A DNA stretch of 64,000 nucleotides, from NCBI GenBank assembly GCA_023392535.1, contig JAEVYY010000018.1:1-64000 (forward strand). Direction: 5' to 3'. This DNA comes from Bacillota bacterium (lineage in GTDB: Bacteria > Bacillota > Clostridia > Lachnospirales > Lachnospiraceae). The position numbers were made by a program, and so were the translations under genes. Shown one piece after another: positions 33,873 through 42,765 of this stretch. Positions within the stretch are counted from its first letter, which is position 1. Every line of letters begins with the position of its first letter. Below the pieces are notes generated by a model. The model was not told the DNA's origin. It made no database searches and saw nothing but the letters and a program-made list of their open reading frames with translations.

Positions 33873-36506
33873 ATGGCGAATAAAGAAATTATTATGAATT
33901 TAACGCCTTTGAGAAAACCAGATATTCCACCCAGCGTGGTTAACAAAAATTCTTATAATTCAATTAGGGATTTGGAACAAAAGGAAGATATTTCCCAAGA
34001 TTTCCACGCTGTAAAAAGGAAATACAGTGATGATGTAGAAAAACAATCTATAGAAAAAGAAACAGACAGATTTAAAGAAAACGAGTCTGTAAGAAGCTAT
34101 AAGAAGAGAAGAAATGAGTATATGGCTTACGGTTCTCTTAAAATGATGGAAAGGCTGTATGGAAAGTATAGAAATAGAAACGTTGACCCAAACCAAGTTA
34201 AAGAAAGAAATCCTTCTGGAAATATTAAGTTCGAAGTGGCAAAAGCAGACAGACCTTTACATATTGCAGGAAAATATGTAAAACCTAAAGGTTCTGGTGG
34301 AAGAATGATGAAGCAGGAAGATGCGATTCGCTTTTTAAATGAGAAGAATCCAAATTTGACTATTTCAGATATGCAGAAACTTGTAAATCATTCAGAATTA
34401 AGAAGACTTACATTTCAAGTACAAAAACAGGCATGGAATGTTCAGAAATATGCGAATACAGCGTACAATATCACAGTCGGAAAAATTCAAAATCTTAGGA
34501 AAGAAGAAATCAATGTAAAGATAAAAAAAGAGTTCCTACAGTCTCTGTTTGGAGAAAGCGCATCCCAATTTTCACATGCTATGAGCGTTTGGGAAGCCAG
34601 AAACATTTTAAACATGGCTTACAGAAAAAAGAATGGTAGGAGAGATTTAACAGATGTGGAATTATCACAGTATTTAAATCCTACCATGACGAAAAACCAA
34701 AAATTTGGGTCACTTACCTATAGGAAAGAAAAGCTCATTACAGATAAAGTTTTAGGTGTTACATCTGAAAGACGATTCTGGCAGGAATCCAGATTCAATG
34801 CAAAAAATATACTTAAAGATTCCTTTAAGGGAACCATGAGACATTATTGGAACGAACAGAAAGATGATATGAAGGATGGTTCTTTTGGTGATTATACCAT
34901 TGCAGAATCTATTGATACCGCAGACAGATTAAGAAAAAGGGGTGATATGGCATTTAAAGGATTAAAAGTCACCACAAAGGCAACAAAAGGGACTATAAAA
35001 CTTGTACAAAGTGCAAATAGGACAATCTCTAATGCGGTGACAGAAGGGCATAGGACCTTGAATGAAGCAAGAATGTTTTCCAAAGATGGAAAAGGTTCTA
35101 TGTCTACTTATTTTCATCAAAAAGTTTCTGAAAGTGCAAGAAAGAAACGTGAAGAAATCAAAAAACGTTCTATAGATGCACAAAAGCGACTTACGGAAAG
35201 ATTCCATAAGGAATCTGCAAAAAGAGTATCAGAAAAAGTTGGTGGGAACTTTTTGAATTCAGCAATTGCAAAAATAGCACCTACTTTTATGGGCTTATTT
35301 ATTGCTTTTGCAGTTATTATACTTATTGTATTTATATTGCTTCTTATGTTCACTACGTTAATAGCAACAAAGGTTATGCAACCACTTGAGGATGTAAATT
35401 CTATGAAAGCTGTTCATGAATTGACAACACAGTGGGAAAACACATGGAATGAAATTGTGTTACAAGATAATGGTGATGAAGATATTAGTATGTATGACCG
35501 TTATACTCTGCCAATAGAAGGTTACAATCCAGAGAATTATAAAAATACTTGTGAAATAAATGTACTTTGTGATGATGAACCTGCAGTTTGCAGGAACAAT
35601 TTTATCAACTATTATGCAATTCTTTTAACACAGTATGATATGGACACATTAAATGTGGGTGTGAATTATGGAAATGAAAACGATGCAGATGCTCCCAGTT
35701 ATGAAGAGATGGTTTCTTTTTTACGTTCTGTATTTGAAGAAATGTATCCTACCGATGAAATAAATGGATATCCAAGGATTTATATGGAAAACAAAAGGCA
35801 TGAGATTACAAGCGTGGATTATAGCGTTACTTATGTTGAGACTAATATAGATATTCACGTAAGTTCGGTTACGGATATTATTTCATATTTAGGATGGGAC
35901 TCGGACAAAATAAACACTTACAATATGATACGAATGAGTTTACAAGAATCTCTTCTTGATATGAGTAATGTAGAAGACTATGATATGTCTTGGTTTGACT
36001 ATTCTTTTCTTAACACATCATTTTATGATAATATGACGAAAGAACAGCTAAAACAAGCTATTGCTGATGCCCCTACTGTAGATGTTACCAGAGAAGAATT
36101 TGCACAGAATCTTCATGATATTTGTGTCCCTAGTGGAAAAATCGGTTATCGTTATGGTGGTAAAGATGCTTCTACAGGAGAATTGGATTGTTCTGGATTT
36201 ATTGCTTATATGCTAGATGAATATGGTGCTGATTTAGGTGATTCAACAACTGCTTTGTGGGATAATTCTTATGAGATAACAAATGATGCATTAAGGGCAG
36301 GAGATTTGGTATTTAAACAGGCACCCAATGAAAATGGAATTAATCACGTGGGATTTTATCTTGGAAATAACTATGAGGAAGGCAAGTTTGCTCATTGCGC
36401 TTCCAGTTCCGGCACTATATGCAATTCCTATAAGGGGTTTGTTCACTATAGAAGATTGATTTTGAAATTTAAGGAAAATAACGAAGGAGCTTATGAAAAT
36501 GCTTGA
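33873..36506 (+). CDS. Conjugation-type membrane-anchored NlpC/P60 peptidoglycan hydrolase
   Basis: This 877-residue protein has a long basic, helical cytoplasmic N-terminal region (1-~470), one strong transmembrane helix (about 472-500), an extracellular linker domain, and a C-terminal NlpC/P60 endopeptidase domain (about 745-865). The catalytic Cys773 is in GELDCSGF, and the catalytic His is in GINHVGFYLG. This layout resembles cell-wall hydrolases of Gram-positive conjugative elements (the CD1108-like group), which open the wall for the transfer channel. The very long N-terminal region could hold a VirB6-like or other membrane-channel function, but only one helix group is visible. An AGGAG lies upstream of the ATG. 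Confidence 0.85.
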   Translation: MANKEIIMNLTPLRKPDIPPSVVNKNSYNSIRDLEQKEDISQDFHAVKRKYSDDVEKQSIEKETDRFKENESVRSYKKRRNEYMAYGSLKMMERLYGKYRNRNVDPNQVKERNPSGNIKFEVAKADRPLHIAGKYVKPKGSGGRMMKQEDAIRFLNEKNPNLTISDMQKLVNHSELRRLTFQVQKQAWNVQKYANTAYNITVGKIQNLRKEEINVKIKKEFLQSLFGESASQFSHAMSVWEARNILNMAYRKKNGRRDLTDVELSQYLNPTMTKNQKFGSLTYRKEKLITDKVLGVTSERRFWQESRFNAKNILKDSFKGTMRHYWNEQKDDMKDGSFGDYTIAESIDTADRLRKRGDMAFKGLKVTTKATKGTIKLVQSANRTISNAVTEGHRTLNEARMFSKDGKGSMSTYFHQKVSESARKKREEIKKRSIDAQKRLTERFHKESAKRVSEKVGGNFLNSAIAKIAPTFMGLFIAFAVIILIVFILLLMFTTLIATKVMQPLEDVNSMKAVHELTTQWENTWNEIVLQDNGDEDISMYDRYTLPIEGYNPENYKNTCEINVLCDDEPAVCRNNFINYYAILLTQYDMDTLNVGVNYGNENDADAPSYEEMVSFLRSVFEEMYPTDEINGYPRIYMENKRHEITSVDYSVTYVETNIDIHVSSVTDIISYLGWDSDKINTYNMIRMSLQESLLDMSNVEDYDMSWFDYSFLNTSFYDNMTKEQLKQAIADAPTVDVTREEFAQNLHDICVPSGKIGYRYGGKDASTGELDCSGFIAYMLDEYGADLGDSTTALWDNSYEITNDALRAGDLVFKQAPNENGINHVGFYLGNNYEEGKFAHCASSSGTICNSYKGFVHYRRLILKFKENNEGAYENA

Positions 36507-36723
36507 TTAATAAGTTTTCAAAGAACAGACCGTAAGAGTCTGTGGAAAAGGAGCGTTTTGAAGCTCCGGAATTAAAAGAAACAAACAGTTATTTAGAGGA
36601 TAATGAATTATATAATACTATCAGAGTACTTGATTTCCCATTTACACTAATATAAAATATGTTTTATAGTTATGTTTTAATTTTAAAAAGCAGAATTAAA
36701 AAACATGGAGATAACAACGGAGC
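36507..36723 (+). other. Intergenic segment with small hairpin
   Basis: No gene is seen. A short hairpin GGAGC / GCTCC (36550-36567) lies in it. An origin of transfer could sit here, but no nick-site motif can be recognised. Confidence 0.3.
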
Positions 36724-37080
36724 ATGGACAAAAAGAAATTGATAAATGATAAAGTTCTGATTTTTTTAAGCCCTTCGGCTGATGTTAATGGGCAATCATT
36801 AAAACGCTTATCTGATAAAGAAGCACAAAATTCAGAATTTTTTGTTAATTTTGATGAATTTTCAAAGTTACGTAAGTTGGATACGTTGTTTAATTATGGA
36901 ACTATTTATTTTTTTGGAGGAGACATTAAATCATTCAATCGATTAATCAACTTTTTGGACAAATACGATGTTAGAAAAAATGTGAATCAGAACGATGTAA
37001 AATCTTTGAAAAACTTGCTACATACATTACCAAAGGACAAAGGGTTTGTATTTAAACACACTGTTAAAAGTAAAAAATAG
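36724..37080 (+). CDS. Small hypothetical protein at the right end of the element
   Basis: This 118-residue protein is basic and soluble, with no recognised domain. The middle holds a hydrophobic strand flanked by glycine (TIYFFGGDIKSF, about 60-71), and the C-terminus is Lys-rich. The ATG is preceded by CAACGGAG. It is the last gene before the right arm repeats. It could be an excisionase-like or accessory protein, but its size and sequence give no clear match to Xis. Confidence 0.55.
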   Translation: MDKKKLINDKVLIFLSPSADVNGQSLKRLSDKEAQNSEFFVNFDEFSKLRKLDTLFNYGTIYFFGGDIKSFNRLINFLDKYDVRKNVNQNDVKSLKNLLHTLPKDKGFVFKHTVKSKK

Positions 37081-37094
37081 AATTTTGAAGTTTT

Positions 37095-37116
37095 GCATTA
37101 CCCACCAATTACCCAC
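37095..37116 (+). repeat. Right tandem 11-bp repeats, putative integrase arm sites
   Basis: Two tandem copies (GCATTACCCAC, CAATTACCCAC) share the nine-base core ATTACCCAC with the left pair, in the same orientation and spacing, about 125 bases inside the right attachment site. Confidence 0.62.
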
Positions 37117-37242
37117 TAAATTTATGACAAGTGGTAAAAAATATGAAAGTTATGATAAATTATAAAAGCTAGAATAGGGAAAAACGTTGATTCCATGGAA
37201 TTTATTAAAAGCTATAAAAGTTATTAAAAGTAGGCTTTTAAA

Positions 37243-37288
37243 TTCATACCCGTGGTGTCGAGGGTTCAAATCCCCCCTTCGCTACTAA
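37243..37288 (+). repeat. Right attachment site (3' tRNA-Met remnant)
   Basis: This is identical over 46 bases to 28431-28476. It lacks the 5' half of the tRNA, so it is not a functional tRNA gene, only the displaced original 3' end. Confidence 0.93.
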
Positions 37289-37292
37289 AATT

Positions 37293-37337
37293 TATTAGGC
37301 TGGAATAGATATGAATTGTATCTGTTTCAGCCTAATA
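37293..37337 (+). terminator. Probable original terminator of the tRNA operon
   Basis: ATTAGGCTG... pairs with ...CAGCCTAAT around an inner ATAGATA/TATCTGT stem, a few bases after the displaced tRNA end. It is followed by ATTTATG, a weak T-run. Before integration it would have followed tRNA-Met directly. Confidence 0.55.
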
Positions 37338-37805
37338 TTTATGTTATACGAAAGGGGTATATTCTATAACAATAACACATGTATAAACAAATAATACAAC
37401 AAGACCTTGAAAGTATATTTAAAATATCATATAATATAAAATATGCTCATTTAAATAGCGATAGGATTATTTGAGTGAGCATCTACAATAGAGTGGTACG
37501 AATGACCCATGTTCTGTGCTTGAACTAATTCAAATAAGATCATAAATTTTGAGTGGGCAGTGAGTACCAAGCCAGAAGCCATTGGCTTCTGGCTAAAAAA
37601 GAAAAAAGGCAAATCGTTAGGCTACACTTTTTTATAGGAAGAATATAGATGAAAGCACCCTCTTTGTGTTAAAGTTTACTTGATAAACAGAAAGAAGAGG
37701 TGCTTTCTATGTTTAAAAACTATATTGTGGAAACTTGTAATATGAGTGAAAAGTTACTATAATAGTGTAGGTATAATAATCTACAAAAAATTAGGTGATA
37801 AAATT
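37338..37805. other. Gene-poor region right of the element with a hairpin and a MITE-like remnant
   Basis: A perfect 10-bp hairpin GCCAGAAGCC / GGCTTCTGGC (37571-37593) has no T-run on either side. Further on, 37621-37771 is bounded by inverted CTACAC(T) ends and contains an imperfect hairpin GAAAGCACC / GGTGCTTTC (37651-37707) followed by a 17-codon open frame (37709-37762). This looks like the leftover of a small insertion sequence or MITE. No intact transposase is present. Confidence 0.4.
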
Positions 37806-39158
37806 ATGAAAAGGGTATTACTTTTATGCGTTACTTTAGTTTTCGTTCTAACGTCATGTGTTTCTGTTCAAGAGAATGAAACGGAAGATGTGGTGTCAAC
37901 TGTGACAGCGGAAGATTTGTTACAGAGTATGACAGATCAAGAAAAATGTTGGATGGATTTAACGTCCGAGCAATATTTGGAAGACTTTGATATACTTTAT
38001 AAAGAATTACAGAATAATTATCCTTATTTCGGAGTTGCACAACGAAAGTATAATGTTAATATAGATTCACAGTATAGTTTGTATCGTAAGCAAATAAGCG
38101 CATGTAAGAATGATTATGATTATTATAATCTTATTTGCAATTTTGTTGCTGAATTAGAATATACAGGGCACATTGATCTTTGGGGGACCCGCTATACTTC
38201 TGAACTGGAAAGTTTAATGAGTTTTATACAGGAGTTTCCAGAAAACAAAGAAACCCTTACGTTATATCTTAATAAACTGGAAAATACCGTATCACAGAAG
38301 AATTACCAAGCCATGGAGAATTTCTATGAAGAGCTACAGCGTACCGTGGACGAACAAAATAAACATATGGAAAATTCCACTTTGGATAATGTAGATAGCA
38401 GTAAAGAAGAGGAGATAGAAAATTTTGATAATGTTACGACAAATATCATTCAAGAAAGGGAGATTGCCTATGTTAAGGTAGAATCTTTTGATATGGATTA
38501 TTTTAAGCAAGACAAAGAGATATTACTTCCCTTTTATAAAAGTGTGCAGGACTATGACCACATAATCATTGATATTTCTAATAATCCAGGTGGTGGCATG
38601 GATTATTTTAATCAACTTATAGTGGCTCCTTTGGCTCAAAAAACATATTGTGTTTCTACCTTTTTACTAGTGAAAGGGGGAGAGAATAATAAATATTTTC
38701 TAGAGATACCAGAAGGACTTAAAAGCAAGAAATGGAGACCGGTTACGCAGTTACCGTCTCTTTCTAATATGAATCAGGAAGATTTAGCCATGCTGGATTA
38801 TTTTATGGAGGAAAAGTATACTGTTTCGCCAAATGATCAACAAGGTTTTCATGGACATATATGGCTTTTGGTTAGCGAAAACAATTATTCATCTTCCGAA
38901 TATGCCGCCATGTTCTCAAAACAGTCTGGTTTTGCAACACTTGTTGGTGAAAGAACGGGTGGAGATGGAATCGGTGTTGACCCAGTTTATATCATCCTTC
39001 CAAATAGCGGGTTAGTGGTGCAGTACAGCCCTATATATGGAGTAACTTCTGATGGAAAAAGCAGTGAAGAATATGGTACAGAGCCTGACTATTATAGGAA
39101 AGAGGGAGAATCAGCCTTAGATACGTGCCTACAGTTGATTCATGATGGCAGCAATTAA
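37806..39158 (+). CDS. S41 family peptidase-like lipoprotein
   Basis: This 450-residue protein begins with a lipoprotein signal (positive start, hydrophobic core, LTSC with Cys18). The C-terminal half contains an S41 (C-terminal-processing/tail-specific protease) fold, with IIIDISNNPGGGMDYF (a typical substrate-side motif), then NYSSSEYAAMF with the likely catalytic Ser and GERTGGDG. The N-terminal half is a helical cap region. No PDZ domain is evident. The start at 37806 is chosen because the signal peptide begins there and an AGGTGA precedes it. It stands alone, just outside the integrative element. Confidence 0.82.
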   Translation: MKRVLLLCVTLVFVLTSCVSVQENETEDVVSTVTAEDLLQSMTDQEKCWMDLTSEQYLEDFDILYKELQNNYPYFGVAQRKYNVNIDSQYSLYRKQISACKNDYDYYNLICNFVAELEYTGHIDLWGTRYTSELESLMSFIQEFPENKETLTLYLNKLENTVSQKNYQAMENFYEELQRTVDEQNKHMENSTLDNVDSSKEEEIENFDNVTTNIIQEREIAYVKVESFDMDYFKQDKEILLPFYKSVQDYDHIIIDISNNPGGGMDYFNQLIVAPLAQKTYCVSTFLLVKGGENNKYFLEIPEGLKSKKWRPVTQLPSLSNMNQEDLAMLDYFMEEKYTVSPNDQQGFHGHIWLLVSENNYSSSEYAAMFSKQSGFATLVGERTGGDGIGVDPVYIILPNSGLVVQYSPIYGVTSDGKSSEEYGTEPDYYRKEGESALDTCLQLIHDGSN

Positions 39159-39245
39159 TTGCGCATCTTCCTTCGATCTCATTGTTTCACATAATAATTC
39201 ATAGATAACAAATTAAAAATCAGCAAATAGACAAGGAGAAGTAAT

Positions 39246-39812
39246 ATGCGAATAGGATTGGGCTATGATGTGCATAGATTAGTAGAAGATAGAGAACTGA
39301 TCATAGGTGGCGTGAAGATCCCTTATGAGAAAGGATTATTGGGTCATTCGGATGCAGATGTACTATTGCATGCCATTGCCGATGCGTTATTAGGTGCAGC
39401 GGCACTTGGAGATATCGGTAAACATTTTCCGGACACAGATCCGGCCTACAAAGGGATTTCGAGTCTGGCATTATTGGAACAGGTCGGGAAAATTCTTGAA
39501 GATAATTGTTTTTTGGTAGAAAATATAGATGCTACTATCATTGCGCAGCAGCCTAAGATGAGGCCACATATTGATGCTATGCGTCAGAATATAGCCAGTG
39601 CTCTTGGTATTGAAATAGAGCGGATCAATGTAAAAGCAACCACGGAGGAAGGATTGGGATTTACCGGCGCATTAGAGGGAATATCATCCCAGGCGATATG
39701 CATGCTTACAAGTCCGATTAATTTCATGGATACAGATGTTATAAACAGGACGGAAGAAACAGATCGGTGTTCAAGTTGTAGTGGATGTTCCAAGTGCCCA
39801 GGTCGTTCCTAA
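39246..39812 (+). CDS. ispF: 2-C-methyl-D-erythritol 2,4-cyclodiphosphate synthase with Cys-rich tail
   Basis: This 188-residue protein is IspF, a trimeric zinc enzyme of the MEP isoprenoid pathway. Metal ligands Asp8 and His10 lie in GYDVHRL, and His42 in GHSDADVLLHA. The core ends near residue 157. The protein then carries a tail of about 30 residues that IspF normally lacks, ending in CSSCSGCSKCP (Cys175, 178, 181, 184), a CxxCxxCxxC pattern able to hold metal or an iron-sulfur cluster. The stop is 8 bases before the promoter of the cysteine T-box operon. The tail is in frame with no sign of a frame break, but its role is unknown. Confidence 0.93.
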   Translation: MRIGLGYDVHRLVEDRELIIGGVKIPYEKGLLGHSDADVLLHAIADALLGAAALGDIGKHFPDTDPAYKGISSLALLEQVGKILEDNCFLVENIDATIIAQQPKMRPHIDAMRQNIASALGIEIERINVKATTEEGLGFTGALEGISSQAICMLTSPINFMDTDVINRTEETDRCSSCSGCSKCPGRS

Positions 39813-39820
39813 GAAACCTA

Positions 39821-39849
39821 TTGACAAAACTGTATTTTTTGCATATGCT
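39821..39849 (+). promoter_or_regulatory. Promoter of the cysE-cysS operon
   Basis: TTGACA (39821-39826) and TATGCT (39844-39849) are 17 bases apart, about 20 bases before the T-box leader. Confidence 0.75.
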
Positions 39850-39867
39850 AACAATGACTAAATAGTA

Positions 39868-40127
39868 TAAAGACGTTGAGCGAAGAGAGTAAGTAATTGG
39901 ACGATAACAGAGAGGGAATATCACCGGCTGAAAGTATTCCTGATTAAAAAATGACTGAAGTGCATTCGTGAGTTGACTGAATGAATACTGGTTAGAAACA
40001 GGAATAGTTTGGTACGGAGACCACCGTTATGGGTATTGAGATGAGAATACATACTATTCTTAAAGTGGAGTGGAACCGCGTATATTCGCCTCCTGTAAAA
40101 GTTAAAAGCTTTTATAGGAGGTTTTTT
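39868..40127 (+). promoter_or_regulatory. Cysteine-specific T-box riboswitch with terminator
   Basis: The leader holds a stem I region, a candidate TGC specifier in GAAGTGCATTC (about 39957-39967), the T-box motif GTGGAACCGCG (40070-40080) and a terminator stem CCTCCTGTAAAAG / CTTTTATAGGAGG followed by six T (40089-40127). The antiterminator bulge TGGA pairs with UCCA, which fits tRNA-Cys with discriminator U. Uncharged tRNA-Cys would let transcription continue into cysE and cysS. Confidence 0.92.
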
Positions 40128-40151
40128 CGTTTCTAAACTCGGAGGGAAAAT

Positions 40152-40847
40152 ATGGGATTAATGAAAGTTATGAAAGAAGAAATCAGGGTTATCAGGGAAA
40201 GAGATCCTGCAATTCATTCATCAATGGAAGTTTTTTTATATCCTAGTTTTAAAGCAATGCTGCATTATCAGGTGGCTCACAAGCTATATGTGAACGGACA
40301 CTATTTTTGGGCGAGATGGGTGTCACAACGTGCTGTGCGGAAAACAGGAATCGAAATTCATCCTGGTGCTCAGATTGGAACAGGATTTTTTATTGATCAT
40401 GGGAATGGTGTCATCATTGGAGAAACGGCTATTGTAGGCAACAATGTAACATTATATCAGGGAGTGACACTTGGCGGTACCGGAAAGGAACATGGAAAGA
40501 GACACCCTACCATCGGTGATAATGTAATGATCAGTGCTGGTGCGAAGGTCTTAGGTTCTTTTACAATCGGAGAAAATTCAAAGATCGGTGCAGGGAGTGT
40601 AGTTTTAGAAGAAGTACCACCCAATTCAACGGTGGTTGGTGTCCCAGGCAGAGTCGTCAAGAGAAATGACCAGATATTACCAAGAGAAGAGTTGGATCAA
40701 TGCAATCTTCCAAATCCAGTTCAGGAGGATATTACCATATTACAACGCGCCAATACTGCACTTACAAATAAGGTTATAGAACTGGAGCAGCAATTAAAAG
40801 ATATTAAGAAAAACCAAAAAAATAAAGATACGGAAGAAAATAAGTAA
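40152..40847 (+). CDS. cysE: Serine O-acetyltransferase
   Basis: This 231-residue enzyme makes O-acetylserine, the precursor of cysteine. The N-terminal helical domain (about 1-70) is followed by a left-handed beta-helix of hexapeptide repeats with the catalytic HPGAQIGTGFFIDHGNGVV region (about 76-94) and the GGTGKEHGKRHP loop. The last 40 residues are a charged coiled coil, longer than in most CysE proteins. It is the first gene after the cysteine T-box and is followed by cysS, so both respond to uncharged tRNA-Cys. Confidence 0.95.
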   Translation: MGLMKVMKEEIRVIRERDPAIHSSMEVFLYPSFKAMLHYQVAHKLYVNGHYFWARWVSQRAVRKTGIEIHPGAQIGTGFFIDHGNGVIIGETAIVGNNVTLYQGVTLGGTGKEHGKRHPTIGDNVMISAGAKVLGSFTIGENSKIGAGSVVLEEVPPNSTVVGVPGRVVKRNDQILPREELDQCNLPNPVQEDITILQRANTALTNKVIELEQQLKDIKKNQKNKDTEENK

Positions 40848-40918
40848 TAGGATTGAATGGACATAATAGTAAAGTGAAAAGACAGTAAAAAGTAGAAATA
40901 ACTAGATAGGAGTAGCGT

Positions 40919-42328
40919 ATGAAAATATTTAACACACTTTCAAGAAGAAAAGAAGAATTTGTTCCAATCGAACCGGGAAAAGTTCGTATGTATGTATGCG
41001 GACCGACAGTATACAATCTGATTCACATTGGAAATGCCAGACCTATGATCGTATTTGATACGGTAAGGCGCTATATGGAACATAAAGGGTTTGAAGTAAA
41101 TTATGTTAGTAATTTCACGGATGTTGATGATAAGATTATAAAGCAGGCAATCGCAGAGGGGGTAGATGCATCTGTTATCTCGGAACGTTATATTGCAGAA
41201 TGTAAGAAAGATATGGCTGCTATGAATGTGAAACCGGCTACCACACATCCGAAGGCAACAGAGGAAATTTGTGGGATGCTTCATATGATCGCTTCACTCA
41301 TAGAAAAAGGATATGCCTATGTGGCAGCGGATGGAACCGTTTATTTTAGAACAAGAAGTTTTAAGGATTATGGAAAGTTATCTCATAAGAATATTGACGA
41401 TCTGCAGGGAGGGAATCGTGCATTACTAGTATCTGGTGAAGATCAGAAAGAAGATTCTCTGGATTTTGTATTGTGGAAGCCTAAAAAAGAGGGGGAACCT
41501 TACTGGGATTCTGAGTATTGCAAAGGGCGTCCAGGCTGGCATATTGAATGTTCTGTAATGAGTAAAAAATATTTGGGCGATGAAATTGATATTCATGCAG
41601 GTGGAGAGGATTTGGTATTTCCACACCATGAGAATGAGATTGCACAGAGTGAAGCGGCAAATGGAAAAGATTTTGCAAAATATTGGATGCATAATGCATT
41701 TTTAAATATCGATAATAGAAAAATGAGTAAATCACTTGGAAATTTTTTTACAGTAAGGGATATTAGTGAAAAATATGATCTTCAGGTACTCCGTTTCTTT
41801 ATGTTGTCTGCCCATTACAGGAGTCCGCTGAACTTTAGTGCAGATTTAATGGAAAGTGCGCAAAGTGGTCTTAATAGAATCCTAACGGCTGCAGAAAATA
41901 TGAAGTTCTTATTACAGAACGTAACAGGTGATACCATGAAAGATTCTGAGGCTTCTTTGGCAGAAGAGGCAACCGGATTTATTCAGAAATTTGACGAAGC
42001 TATGGATGATGACTTTAATACAGCAGATGCAATTTCGGTAATTTTTGAGTTGGTAAAGTGGGCAAATACAAATATAACTGCAAATAGTTCAAAGGCGTTG
42101 GTAGGAAAAGTTTTTAGTGAATTAAAAGAATTAGCAGATATTTGTGGTTTAATCGTTGACAAAAGAGCTGAAATGTTAGATTCTGATATTGAACAGTTGA
42201 TTGCGGACAGACAGGAAGCAAGAAAACAAAAGAATTTTGCGAGAGCAGATGAAATCAGAGATGAACTTTTAAATAAAGGCATCCTGTTAGAGGATACACG
42301 TGAAGGTGTAAAATGGAAGAGAGCTTAA
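40919..42328 (+). CDS. cysS: Cysteinyl-tRNA synthetase
   Basis: This 469-residue class I synthetase attaches cysteine to tRNA-Cys. The first zinc Cys is in YVCGPTVYN and the HIGH motif is HIGNARP. Further zinc ligands occur in HIECSVM and the HAGGEDLVFPHHENE segment, and the KMSKS motif is in RKMSKSLGNF. Length is normal. It lies 71 bases after cysE, has GATAGGAG upstream, and overlaps mrnC by 16 bases. Confidence 0.97.
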   Translation: MKIFNTLSRRKEEFVPIEPGKVRMYVCGPTVYNLIHIGNARPMIVFDTVRRYMEHKGFEVNYVSNFTDVDDKIIKQAIAEGVDASVISERYIAECKKDMAAMNVKPATTHPKATEEICGMLHMIASLIEKGYAYVAADGTVYFRTRSFKDYGKLSHKNIDDLQGGNRALLVSGEDQKEDSLDFVLWKPKKEGEPYWDSEYCKGRPGWHIECSVMSKKYLGDEIDIHAGGEDLVFPHHENEIAQSEAANGKDFAKYWMHNAFLNIDNRKMSKSLGNFFTVRDISEKYDLQVLRFFMLSAHYRSPLNFSADLMESAQSGLNRILTAAENMKFLLQNVTGDTMKDSEASLAEEATGFIQKFDEAMDDDFNTADAISVIFELVKWANTNITANSSKALVGKVFSELKELADICGLIVDKRAEMLDSDIEQLIADRQEARKQKNFARADEIRDELLNKGILLEDTREGVKWKRA

Positions 42329-42753
42329 GTTTATTAGAAAAATTGAAAAAAGAGTTTGCGTGTACACAGGTGGATATTAAGACGTATTCGCCGTTGACAT
42401 TAGCTTATATGGGAGATGCCGTTTATGACATGATGATCCGTACCGTGGTGGTTGAACGTGGAAACCGTGCTGCAAGCGGACTTCACAAGATGACAAGCAG
42501 AATCGTCAATGCGAGTACACAGGCAGCCTTAATAGAAGCATTAGCAGAATATTTGACAGAAGAAGAAATGGTAGTGTATAAGAGGGGGCGTAATGCCAAA
42601 TCCTATACCTCCGCCAAAAATGCATCTATTGGAGATTACAGAAAGGCGACGGGTATGGAGGCATTATTAGGCTATTTATATTTGACGAATCAAATGGACC
42701 GGGCAATCAGTCTTATAAAACTGGGTCTTACCAGAATAGAAAAAGATATTTAA
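42313..42753 (+). CDS. mrnC: Mini-ribonuclease III
   Basis: This 146-residue protein is an RNase III catalytic domain without a double-stranded RNA-binding domain. It matures 23S rRNA precursors. The catalytic signature is YMGDAVYDMMIRTVV near residue 36, with the second acidic cluster around GDYRKATGMEALLGYLYL (about 110-127). It starts inside the cysS 3' end (16-base overlap), and the rlmB gene follows after 12 bases, so three RNA-related genes share a transcript. This order is common in Firmicutes. Confidence 0.94.
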   Translation: MEESLSLLEKLKKEFACTQVDIKTYSPLTLAYMGDAVYDMMIRTVVVERGNRAASGLHKMTSRIVNASTQAALIEALAEYLTEEEMVVYKRGRNAKSYTSAKNASIGDYRKATGMEALLGYLYLTNQMDRAISLIKLGLTRIEKDI

Positions 42754-42765
42754 ATAGGAGCGAAA

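Larger units (their letters stand above)
28431..37288. mobile_element. Integrative element in tRNA-Met (IME-like or reduced ICE)
   Basis: An 8.86-kb segment is bounded by perfect 46-bp direct repeats in and derived from tRNA-Met. It contains an integrase (30220-31620), an XRE regulator, a VirD4-like coupling protein, an NlpC/P60 hydrolase with a membrane segment, a KAP NTPase and a small unknown gene. Tandem arm-like repeats lie just inside both ends. No relaxase, VirB4, replication initiator or full secretion set can be seen, so it cannot transfer by itself unless helped. Base composition is more AT-rich than the flanking housekeeping genes. Perfect repeats suggest recent integration. Confidence 0.9.

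Noticed and set aside
37243..37288. A second tRNA-Met gene
   Set aside because: Only the anticodon loop and 3' half are present; the D arm and 5' acceptor strand are missing, so it is an attachment-site remnant.
37571..37593. Perfect 10-bp hairpin as a terminator
   Set aside because: It lacks a T-run on either strand side, so I left it as an unexplained hairpin.
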